Part shown: positions 33,180 through 39,543 of the stretch, in pieces | Layout: each line of letters begins with the position of its first letter | Position numbering within the stretch: the stretch's first letter is position 1 | From: Methylobacterium gregans | Lineage (GTDB): Bacteria > Pseudomonadota > Alphaproteobacteria > Rhizobiales > Beijerinckiaceae | Length of the DNA stretch: 39,543 bases | Direction of reading: 5' to 3' | NCBI RefSeq assembly: GCF_022179245.1 | Contig: NZ_BPQM01000117.1 | Coordinates: 1 to 39,543, forward strand | Program-made: the position numbers and the translations under genes | The notes under the pieces: model-generated | Databases searched by the model: none | What the model was told of the DNA's origin: nothing | What the model saw: only the letters and a program-made list of their open reading frames with translations

Positions 33180-34042
33180 CAGTGGCCTCCCAGCGCTTCG
33201 AGCGGGCGGGCGGCACGGCGCACGAGCCACATCGTGCCGAGCGCCAGGACGAGGCCGGCGAGGCTCAAGGAGGCCGCGACCGGGAAATTGAACGAGGACA
33301 GGCCGAGCTGGTAGACCAGCGTCGAGACCACCCCGACCTTGCCGCCGCCGATCACCTGGGGCGTGGCGAAGGCGCTGAAGGTCCAGGCGAAGGCGGTGGT
33401 GAAGCCCGCCACCACGCCGGGCAGCGAGAGCGGCAGCGTCACGGTGAGGAAGGCGCGCACCGGCCCGGCGCCGAGGCTCTGGGCGGCGCGCTCGTAGTCG
33501 CGGTCGATATGGGCGAGTGCCGCCGCCAGCATGATGACCATCACGGGCAGCGTCACGTGCACGAGGGCGATGATCACGCCGAGCTCGGTGAACATGAGCT
33601 GGATCGGCCGCTCGATCAGCCCGAGCTGGCGCAGGGTGGCGTTCACGAAGCCGGAATTGCCTAGCACCACCGTCCAGGCATAGGTGCGCACCACCTCGCC
33701 GAGGAAGAGCGGCGTGACCGCGGTGACCAGGATGACGGACTTCAGGAAGAGCGAGCGGGTCCGCACCAGCGCGTAGGCCACGGGATAGCCGACGATGAGA
33801 GTGATCAGCGCCGTCTCGAAGCAGATCAGCACCGTGTCGCGCAGGGCGCGCAGCACGATCGGGCGGCCGAGATCGGAGAAGTTCTCCAGCGTGAGCCCGC
33901 CGACGTCGAGGGAGCCCGGCACGTAGGCGTGCAGGCTGTAGCGCAGGATCGCCGCCATGGCGGCCACGATCGCGACGGCGACGAGCACCGCCGGCGTCAC
34001 GAACAGGGGCAGGAAGGGCCGGCGGCGGATCGCGGGTGTCAT
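33179..34042 (-). CDS. ABC importer permease (PotB-like)
   Basis: A 287-residue inner-membrane permease of the PotB type with about six transmembrane helices. The first is LFVTPAVLVAVAIVAAMAA. The cytoplasmic EAA loop reads YERAAQSLGAGPVRAFLTV followed by LPLSLPG. VVRTYAWTVVLGNSGFVN is also typical of PotB/HI permeases. It lies 36 bp after the binding-protein gene and is joined to the PotC-like gene by a one-base overlap. Substrate specificity is set by the binding protein and not readable here. Confidence 0.92.
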   Translation of the reverse strand: MTPAIRRRPFLPLFVTPAVLVAVAIVAAMAAILRYSLHAYVPGSLDVGGLTLENFSDLGRPIVLRALRDTVLICFETALITLIVGYPVAYALVRTRSLFLKSVILVTAVTPLFLGEVVRTYAWTVVLGNSGFVNATLRQLGLIERPIQLMFTELGVIIALVHVTLPVMVIMLAAALAHIDRDYERAAQSLGAGPVRAFLTVTLPLSLPGVVAGFTTAFAWTFSAFATPQVIGGGKVGVVSTLVYQLGLSSFNFPVAASLSLAGLVLALGTMWLVRRAARPLEALGGH

Positions 34043-34078
34043 GGTGCTTCCGGTCGATCGGGGCGGACGGTGCGGGCC

Positions 34079-35113
34079 CTAGCGCGCCATGATGTTCTCG
34101 GCGAACCACTTGCGCCAGAGCGCCGTCTTCTCGGCCCTGAGCTTCGGGTCGATGTTGATGGCCTGAGTCTTCCACTGCTCGGCCGTGGTGAACACGCCCG
34201 GCAGCTTCGCGATCTCGGGATCGACCTTGGCGTTGGTGACGGTGGGGCTTCCCTTCTTGAGCTCTGCGATCTTGGCCTGCACCTCGGGGTCGAGGGCGAT
34301 GTTGATGAACTTGTAGGCCAGCTCGGCCTTCTTCGAGCCCTTGTTGATCGCCACCGTGTCGATGCCCAGCACCCCGCCCTCTTTCGGGATCACCACGGTG
34401 ATCGGCACGTCCTGGCCCTTCATGTAGTAGGCGTTCATGGTCAGCACGACTTGCACGGGGGTCTCGCCGGTGGCGATGAGTTGCTGGCTGTTAGCATCGT
34501 TGGTGTAGAAGGCCCGGAAATTCGGCTTCAGCGCCTCCAGCTTGGCCTGTCCCTTCTCCCAGGTGGCCGGGTCTCCGCCCGCCAGCAACGCCGAGACTGC
34601 GATGATGTGGCTCGGATCGAAATCGGGCGCGGCGAGGCTGTTCTTGAGCTTCGGATCCCAGAGATCCGCCCAGGAACCGAAGGTCATGCCCTTGGGTGCG
34701 AGGTCCGCACGGTAGCCGATCGTGTAGACGTAGCCCCAGGTGCCGAGATGCGCGGGGCTGACCTTCGCCTGCTCAACGAGGTTCTTCGCGTTCGGGATCT
34801 TGGCAAGGTCGAGCGTCTCGAAGAGGCCGTCGTTGACGTAGAGCCAGCCGACATGAGCGGTGGTGAAGGTCACGTCGCTCTCGGGCGCATCCTTGGCGAG
34901 CTTGGCCTTGTTCAACCGATCGATGGTGCCGCCGGTGATGTACTCGACCTCGGCGCCGGTCTCGGCCTTGAACTTCGAGGCGATGGCCTCGTCGATCAGG
35001 TCGCGGAAACTGCCGCCCCATGTGCTGACGACGAGCTTCTCGGCCGCCTGCCCCGGGATGATCGATGCGACCAGGACGGAGGCGGCGAAGAGCGGGGTCA
35101 AAAGGCGGATCAC
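34079..35113 (-). CDS. ABC importer substrate-binding protein (PotD/DUF-type)
   Basis: A 344-residue periplasmic binding protein of the PotD-like family (extracellular solute-binding family 1/8), first gene of a five-gene import operon. I chose GTG 35113, because AGAGGAG lies eight bases upstream; an ATG at 35143 has no such site. A Sec signal peptide covers about residues 1-23 (LLTPLFAASVLVASIIPGQA, then cleavage before AEK). The mature start KLVVSTWGGSFRDLIDEA, VEYITGGTIDRL, GTWGYVYTIGYRADL and the LSxWADLWDPKLK-like region fit binding proteins for polyamines, opines or other cationic amines. The ligand is unknown. Confidence 0.9.
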   Translation of the reverse strand: MIRLLTPLFAASVLVASIIPGQAAEKLVVSTWGGSFRDLIDEAIASKFKAETGAEVEYITGGTIDRLNKAKLAKDAPESDVTFTTAHVGWLYVNDGLFETLDLAKIPNAKNLVEQAKVSPAHLGTWGYVYTIGYRADLAPKGMTFGSWADLWDPKLKNSLAAPDFDPSHIIAVSALLAGGDPATWEKGQAKLEALKPNFRAFYTNDANSQQLIATGETPVQVVLTMNAYYMKGQDVPITVVIPKEGGVLGIDTVAINKGSKKAELAYKFINIALDPEVQAKIAELKKGSPTVTNAKVDPEIAKLPGVFTTAEQWKTQAINIDPKLRAEKTALWRKWFAENIMAR

Positions 35114-35132
35114 GTTGGTGGCTCCTCTCAGT

Positions 35133-35196
35133 CTTGATCTCAAGATCTTTGCAAATTCAGTGCCAAATTTGCGCAGGGATCGTTGGGGATATCCCC
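35133..35196 (-). promoter_or_regulatory. Cluster of palindromes upstream of the import operon
   Basis: Three dyads lie 20-83 bp before the binding-protein start: CTTGATCTCAAG region (35133-35144), GCAAATT-N8-AATTTGC (35151-35172) and the perfect palindrome GGGGATATCCCC (35185-35196). Their density in a short AT-richer stretch suggests operator sites for the importer. Which regulator would bind is unknown. Confidence 0.4.
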
Positions 35197-35558
35197 GCTT
35201 ATACTAGCGCAAGATTCTGATGCGCTTCGGCATCGACATGCTCAAGCTCGCAGATTGTTGGGTGGATAGAGATTCTCTGCCCAAAACGCGCGGGTGAATC
35301 CGGATCGATACTTCCCGAATCATCGAGTGTCCGCGGGTGATCGCGGCCCACGCACGCGCGGACGGTCCTTGTCCTGACCTCCGGTGCCCGTCCTGCGCAG
35401 TCATCGGGCGAAGAACGGATCATCCAGACGATTGAGCCCTGTTTCGATCGGAAAAGCTAAATGGCCGCGCTGGTGCATAAAGTACGATTTCCGGAAGCCT
35501 TTGGATCGGAAATTCTGAGGCACCGGCTCCTCGGGAGCCAGACTTGCCTGAACCGGTG
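35197..35558. other. Intergenic region, no recognisable gene
   Basis: About 360 bp between the importer promoter region and the lldD stop. Short frames on both strands lack motifs. It probably holds the lldD transcript end, and distal promoter elements of the importer operon. No strong hairpin with a T-run was found. Confidence 0.35.
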
Positions 35559-36764
35559 TCACGAGGCGGCGGACCGCCAAGCCGGCACCCGGAGTCGGAC
35601 GTCCGGTCCAATCTCCCGCACAGGGGGCGTCCGGAGGATCGAGCGGTCGACGGCTCGTATGTCACGATGGCCGCACAGCGCCATCGTGGTGTCGAGCTCC
35701 TGGCGGATGATCGCCAGGGCCTTGGCGACGCCCGCCTGCCCGTAGGCCCCGAGGCCGTAGAGGAAGGCGCGGCCGATGAAGACGCCCTTCGCTCCCAGGG
35801 CGACGGCCTTCAAGACGTCCTGGCCCGATCGGATGCCTCCGTCCATCAGCACCTCGATGCGAGACCCCACCGCGTCCGCGATCTCGGGGAGCGCTGCGAT
35901 CGACGAGGGCGCGCCATCGAGCTGGCGCCCGCCGTGGTTCGAGACGATCAGCGCCTCGGCACCGGTCGCGGCGGCCACCTCGGCATCCTCCGCATCCAGG
36001 ATTCCCTTCAGGATCAGAGGACCCTGCCAGCGATCCCGTATCCGCCGCACGTCGTCCCAGCCGAGGCGCGGGTCGAACTGGTCCGCCGCCCAAGCCGAGA
36101 TGGAGCTGGTATCCCGCACGCCCTCGACATGCCCGACGATGTTGCGGAACGTCCGCCGCTGCGTGCGGAGCATGGACCAGCACCAGCGCGGCTTGGTCAG
36201 GAGGTTCAGCGTCGTGCCGAGGGTCAGCTTGGGTGGCGCGGAGAGGCCGTTGCGGATGTCCTTGTGGCGCTGCCCGAGGATCTGGAGGTCCAGCGTGAGG
36301 ACCAGGGCGGAGCAACCCGCTGCCTTCGCGCGGTCGATGAGCCGGTCGTTGAAGGTGCGGTCTCGCATGAAGTACAGCTGGAACCAGAAGGGCTTGGTTA
36401 CGTGCTCCGCCACATCCTCGATGCTGCAGATGCTCATGGTGGAGAGCGTGAACGGCACGCCCGCTTCCTCCGCCGCGCGCGCTGCCAGGATCTCGCCGTC
36501 CGCGTGCTGCATGCCCGTCAGTCCCGTCGGCGCCAGGGCGACGGGCATCGCGACGGACTGACCCGCCATCGTCGTGGCGAGCGAGCGGTCGGACATGTCG
36601 ACGGCCACGCGCTGGCGGAGCTTGATCGCGGCGAAATCGGCCTCGTTGGCCCGGTAGGTGGATTCGGTCCATGAACCGGAATCGCAGTAATCGTAGAACA
36701 TCCGTGGCACGCGTCGCCCGGCAACCCGCCGCAGATCCTCGATCGTCGTGATGATGGGCGCCAT
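35559..36764 (-). CDS. lldD: FMN-dependent L-lactate / alpha-hydroxyacid dehydrogenase
   Basis: A 401-residue flavoenzyme of the L-lactate dehydrogenase/glycolate oxidase family. It oxidises an L-2-hydroxyacid to the 2-oxo acid and passes electrons to quinone or oxygen. Visible features are FYDYCDSGSW at 23-32 (substrate Tyr), PVALAPTGLTGMQHADGE, ALVLTLDLQILGQRHKDIRNG with Asp159, LILKGILDAEDA with Lys253, SNHGGRQLDG with catalytic His277 and Arg280, and IEVLMDGGIRSGQDVLKA for FMN phosphate. The length matches LldD. Its GGAGGT ribosome-binding site sits about ten bases upstream, inside a small hairpin. A role for other 2-hydroxyacids cannot be excluded. Confidence 0.9.
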   Translation of the reverse strand: MAPIITTIEDLRRVAGRRVPRMFYDYCDSGSWTESTYRANEADFAAIKLRQRVAVDMSDRSLATTMAGQSVAMPVALAPTGLTGMQHADGEILAARAAEEAGVPFTLSTMSICSIEDVAEHVTKPFWFQLYFMRDRTFNDRLIDRAKAAGCSALVLTLDLQILGQRHKDIRNGLSAPPKLTLGTTLNLLTKPRWCWSMLRTQRRTFRNIVGHVEGVRDTSSISAWAADQFDPRLGWDDVRRIRDRWQGPLILKGILDAEDAEVAAATGAEALIVSNHGGRQLDGAPSSIAALPEIADAVGSRIEVLMDGGIRSGQDVLKAVALGAKGVFIGRAFLYGLGAYGQAGVAKALAIIRQELDTTMALCGHRDIRAVDRSILRTPPVREIGPDVRLRVPAWRSAAS

Positions 36765-36774
36765 GCGTTGCCTG

Positions 36775-36797
36775 ACCTCCGGTGGGTGCCGGGAGGT
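36775..36797 (-). promoter_or_regulatory. Hairpin pairing the lldD ribosome-binding site
   Basis: On the minus strand ACCTCC (36792-36797) precedes GGAGGT (36775-36780) with an 11-nt loop, part of which can extend the stem by GG/CC. GGAGGT is the perfect anti-anti-Shine-Dalgarno of lldD. In the folded mRNA the site would be masked. Confidence 0.4.
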
Positions 36798-37162
36798 TAC
36801 TCGGGCTGGATGGAACAGGACCAGCCGCTCCCCGCGACCCGATCAGCCTGCCGCAGGTCGGCCGCCAAGGCCATGCCCGTCCGACCGCCATCGATCGGAT
36901 GGGTCGACTGGTCCCTGGATCGCCCGAGGAAGACCGCCACCCAGGATAGCGGGTTTCCCAGGTCCTGACTCCCGGGCCGAGGCCGCCCTTGCGGGTTCTC
37001 AGGGCTGACCTGACCGGTTGGCCCTGGGCCGGTCGATCGGGGAGCGGCCCGGGCCGGAGGAGCCGAGGATAAAGCTCGGTCGGATTGCCTCCGCCACGCT
37101 CGTGCTCTCGTCCGACGGGCAGTGGCAAACGGTCTTGCTCCCGCCCCCCGGCAGGGGTGGGA
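36798..37162. other. Intergenic region, no recognisable gene
   Basis: About 365 bp between the lldD 5' region and the galE stop, on one strand. No gene or strong terminator. A 12-bp perfect palindrome (ATCAGATCTGAT, 37162-37173) overlaps the galE stop codon. Confidence 0.35.
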
Positions 37163-38152
37163 TCAGATCTGATTACGGTGCGGGAGCGCGCGCTCCCACG
37201 CAAAGGCCTGCGCCACGATCGCCCGAAGGTCGTCGTGCTTCGGCTGCCAGCCGAGTTCGTCACGGATACGGTCAGCCTCGGCGATGACGCGCGCGGGATC
37301 CCCGACTCGCCGGGGCGCGAAAACGATGGGAAAATCCCGGCCCGAGATCTGCCGTACCGTATCGAGCACCTCGAGAACCGAGAAGCCCCGGCCGTAACCG
37401 CAATTGAGGGTCAGATTCCCGCCGCCCCGGCGCAGATGGCGCAGGGCCATCATATGGGCGTCGGCGAGGTCGGATACCTGGATGTAGTCGCGCAGACAGG
37501 TGCCGTCCGGCGTGGGATAATCCGTGCCGAACACTTCGAGGTGCCGGCGCTGTCCCAACGCGGTCTGGGTGGCGGCCTTGATCAGATGGGTGGCATTGTG
37601 GGTGGACTGGCCCGAGCGCCCCCGCGGATCCGCGCCCGCGACGTTGAAATAGCGCAGAACGACATAGCGCAGGTTGTGCGCCCGGGCGGCGTCGGCCAGC
37701 ATCCACTCGGTCATCAGTTTGGAGCGGCCGTAGGGATTGATCGGGTCCGGCGGCAGGTCTTCCGGCACGGGCACGCGTGCGGGCTCGCCGTAGACGGCGG
37801 CAGTCGACGAGAAGATGATGTGCTCGATTCCCGCCCCCACGGCCGCCTCGATCAGCGCACGCGACTTCACGGTGTTGGACAGATAGTATCCGAGCGGATC
37901 CGCGACGGAGTCGGGCACCACGATCTTGGCCGCGAAATGGGCCAGGGATCGCGCGCCGTGCTCGCGAACGATCCGCTGCACCAGTGCCTTATCAGCGATG
38001 TCGCCCCGCACGAACGGGACTTCGGGGGGCAGCGCCCAATGGAAGCCGGTCGACAGATCGTCGAGGACCACCACCTCCTCTCCCGCATCGAGGAGGGCGA
38101 GCACCATGTGGCTGCCGATATAGCCGGCACCGCCCGTCACCAAGACCGTCAT
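37163..38152 (-). CDS. galE: UDP-glucose 4-epimerase
   Basis: A 329-residue extended short-chain dehydrogenase. It interconverts UDP-glucose and UDP-galactose with bound NAD, feeding surface polysaccharide synthesis. Visible features are the Rossmann loop TGGAGYIG (6-13), LDDLSTG, FSSTAAVYG with the catalytic Ser/Thr near 116-117, Tyr141-x-x-x-Lys145 in NPYGRSK, LRYFNVAGADP and the substrate loop RDYIQVSDLADAH. The length is normal. The LuxR-type regulator gene ends 29 bp upstream on the same strand, so the two may be co-transcribed. Confidence 0.95.
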   Translation of the reverse strand: MTVLVTGGAGYIGSHMVLALLDAGEEVVVLDDLSTGFHWALPPEVPFVRGDIADKALVQRIVREHGARSLAHFAAKIVVPDSVADPLGYYLSNTVKSRALIEAAVGAGIEHIIFSSTAAVYGEPARVPVPEDLPPDPINPYGRSKLMTEWMLADAARAHNLRYVVLRYFNVAGADPRGRSGQSTHNATHLIKAATQTALGQRRHLEVFGTDYPTPDGTCLRDYIQVSDLADAHMMALRHLRRGGGNLTLNCGYGRGFSVLEVLDTVRQISGRDFPIVFAPRRVGDPARVIAEADRIRDELGWQPKHDDLRAIVAQAFAWERALPHRNQI

Positions 38153-38181
38153 TGATCGTGCTCCCCTTCGTCGTGGCGCCA

Positions 38182-38862
38182 TCAGACCGGAATTGGTCTG
38201 TAACTCTTGGCCCAAATCGCGGCCTGCGTGCGGTTGTTCATGTTGAGCTTCCGCAGGATGTGTTTGACGTGAACTTTGACGGTCGACTCGGCGATGTCGA
38301 ACTTGCGCGCGATGTGCTTGTTCGATACGCCCTCGGCGAGCACGGAGAGAATTTCCTGCTCTCGCAAGGAGAAGGGGCAGACGAACGTGTCCGATCCAGA
38401 GGGAGCTGGGAGCTTGACGGGCAGACGAGAGCGGGCCGACGCCACCGGGAACACGATATCGCTCGGTTCTCGGTTGGGGCGGAAGAAGGCGGCATCGCGC
38501 ACGACCGCCCCCATCATCACGGCATCGAGCGTCACGAGCAGCTTTTGTTGTGAGACGCTGCGGTCGAGCACGGCTGCAGCGCCGGCGAGTGTCTGCGGGG
38601 GTAAGGCATCCCTGTCGTGAGGCTGTGCAAGAACGACGAGCTTGCACTGATGAGATAAAGAAGCACAGAGATCCGCGTGCGAGGTGCGATTCTGTCGATC
38701 GAAACATAAGAGAGCGACCTCACAATCTCTATCACCTTCGCTTTCGTCGGGTCTTAAGATCTCATGTCCGGCCGACATCAAGACGGACATGATGCCTCTT
38801 TCGACGAAAGAGTCGTTGGATATAATTCGACATTTGATCTTCTGCCGGCGATGCATCGTCAT
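38182..38862 (-). CDS. LuxR-type regulator with degenerate receiver domain
   Basis: A 226-residue protein. Residues about 8-115 look like a response-regulator receiver domain (CRIISNDSFVERGIMSVL, CEVALLCFDRQN, CKLVVLAQPHD). The expected phosphoacceptor position, usually the last residue of 'LLD', is Cys here, and the conserved Lys region reads AAVLDRSVS. The C-terminal GerE/LuxR HTH is canonical: LREQEILSVLAEGVSNKHIA, then VKVHVKHILRKLNMNNRTQA. It is thus probably a phosphorylation-independent regulator. ATG 38862 was chosen (or 38856); the frame is open to 38964 without a better ribosome-binding site. The gene precedes galE, suggesting polysaccharide control. Confidence 0.85.
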   Translation of the reverse strand: MTMHRRQKIKCRIISNDSFVERGIMSVLMSAGHEILRPDESEGDRDCEVALLCFDRQNRTSHADLCASLSHQCKLVVLAQPHDRDALPPQTLAGAAAVLDRSVSQQKLLVTLDAVMMGAVVRDAAFFRPNREPSDIVFPVASARSRLPVKLPAPSGSDTFVCPFSLREQEILSVLAEGVSNKHIARKFDIAESTVKVHVKHILRKLNMNNRTQAAIWAKSYRPIPV

Positions 38863-39247
38863 TGTCCCATGAGTGATGGCAGTGCCATGGATCGAATGCC
38901 TGGATCGCACAGAAAGTCCTCCGGCCAGATCAGGACTTCCTGTTCGACTGGTCGAATCGAGCACACAAATAACTGTTCATCTGCCTCTTTATTGCGCAGG
39001 TTTGTGAGAAAACGAGCTGAAAAAAGGTGGTACTCCGCGGGGAGGTTGGCGCAGTTCTCACCTGATGCTGGAACACGACCATCGCGGCCTGCGCGGCAGC
39101 GAGAGGGTCTCATCACGTGCGATGCGCATGCCACGCGATCGGCACGATCTCAGGTTCGCGCGGGGGGATCGGCCGAGCGCTCGTCGGGCGACGCGGATCC
39201 GTTTGCCGAAGCCAGGGCGGCGATCCTGCCGCGCATCCGGGCATTTG

Positions 39248-39543
39248 TCATAGGTTCGGGCGATAGCGGCTACCGGACGCGCCGGAGGCCGGGGCGAAGG
39301 GTCCGATGAGGCGTTTGTACTCGGCCTCGGCGAGGCCGTAGCTCTCTCCTGCGGCGCGGATCAGGCGTGGGCGGTCGGTCACGGTGATCTGGCCGCGGCG
39401 GGTGGCGATCATCTCGGCCCGCTCGAGCTCGTGCAGCGCGACGGTGATGCCGGGGCGGTGGGTGCCCAGCACCTGGGCGAGCGCCTCGTGGGTCATCACG
39501 ATCTCGCTGCCGTCGATGCGGTCGGTGGCCAGGAGCAGCCAGT
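39248..39543 (-). CDS. Crp/Fnr family regulator, C-terminal part (cut by window edge)
   Basis: The gene runs off the right edge. The visible 98 or so residues are the end of a Crp/Fnr-type regulator: helix LLLATDRIDG, then the winged HTH MTHEALAQVLGTHRPGITVA and LHELERAEMIATRRGQITV with the recognition helix THRPGITVALHEL, and a short tail ending ASGSRYRPNL. The cyclic-nucleotide-like sensor domain must lie beyond 39543. An internal ATG at 39499 is not the true start because homology continues upstream. Alphaproteobacteria have many such regulators that sense stress, oxygen or nutrients; the class cannot be told from this part. Confidence 0.8.
   Translation of the reverse strand, partial: WLLLATDRIDGSEIVMTHEALAQVLGTHRPGITVALHELERAEMIATRRGQITVTDRPRLIRAAGESYGLAEAEYKRLIGPFAPASGASGSRYRPNL

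Noticed and set aside
38764..39309. 181-residue plus-strand open frame
   Set aside because: Low-complexity Arg/Ser content, antisense to the LuxR gene at its start, no ribosome-binding site or family.
1..39543. CRISPR array, IS element ends or restriction/defence genes
   Set aside because: No regular spaced repeats, no transposase motifs with terminal inverted repeats, and no nuclease or methylase motifs were found on reading.

Overview
The window looks like a high-GC alphaproteobacterial chromosome, most probably Methylobacterium/Methylorubrum or a close Hyphomicrobiales relative. This is inferred from the rhizobial-type tRNA-Gln, the uniformly GC-rich codon use and the family content (DUF6538-type tyrosine recombinase, methylmalonate-semialdehyde dehydrogenase, Pot-like ABC importer). 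No rRNA or CRISPR array was seen.

Region 1 (1-5695) appears to be one end of an integrated genetic element. It carries a perfect 19-bp hairpin that buries the ribosome-binding site of a DUF3102 gene, a small unknown gene, a protein with all three motifs of an HUH rolling-circle replication initiator, about 1.5 kb with almost no recognisable coding, and a tyrosine integrase lying next to the 3' end of a tRNA-Gln. The tRNA has a mismatched anticodon stem, as might arise if its two halves have different origins. The other end of the element is outside the window.

Region 2 (5930-12951) is metabolic. A divergent organosulfur cassette holds a Tat-exported SsuA-like binding protein, an LLM-type flavin monooxygenase and an SfnB/DszC-like oxidoreductase. 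It is followed by a small membrane protein, mmsA and a divergent LysR regulator. Region 3 (12952-18288) is a scar-rich zone: an AT-rich island, an epimerase relic, a small XRE protein, an amidase and a RidA protein, a YjbR protein and a decayed PQQ-type aldose dehydrogenase tail. Region 4 (18289-23544) is an RND efflux operon with a divergent TetR regulator.

Region 5 (24107-36764) is the most interesting stretch. It has a flavin monooxygenase; a probable operon RidA > DUF1028 > LysR > AroQ-like > GhrA-like; a divergent M20 deacylase; a five-gene operon of a Pot-like ABC importer plus glutathione transferase; and an FMN-dependent alpha-hydroxyacid dehydrogenase. The AroQ-like protein lacks two expected active-site residues. 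Together the genes look like an uptake-and-degradation locus for an unidentified nitrogenous or acylated compound. Region 6 (37163-39543) has galE behind a LuxR-type regulator with a degenerate receiver domain, then the cut end of a Crp/Fnr regulator.
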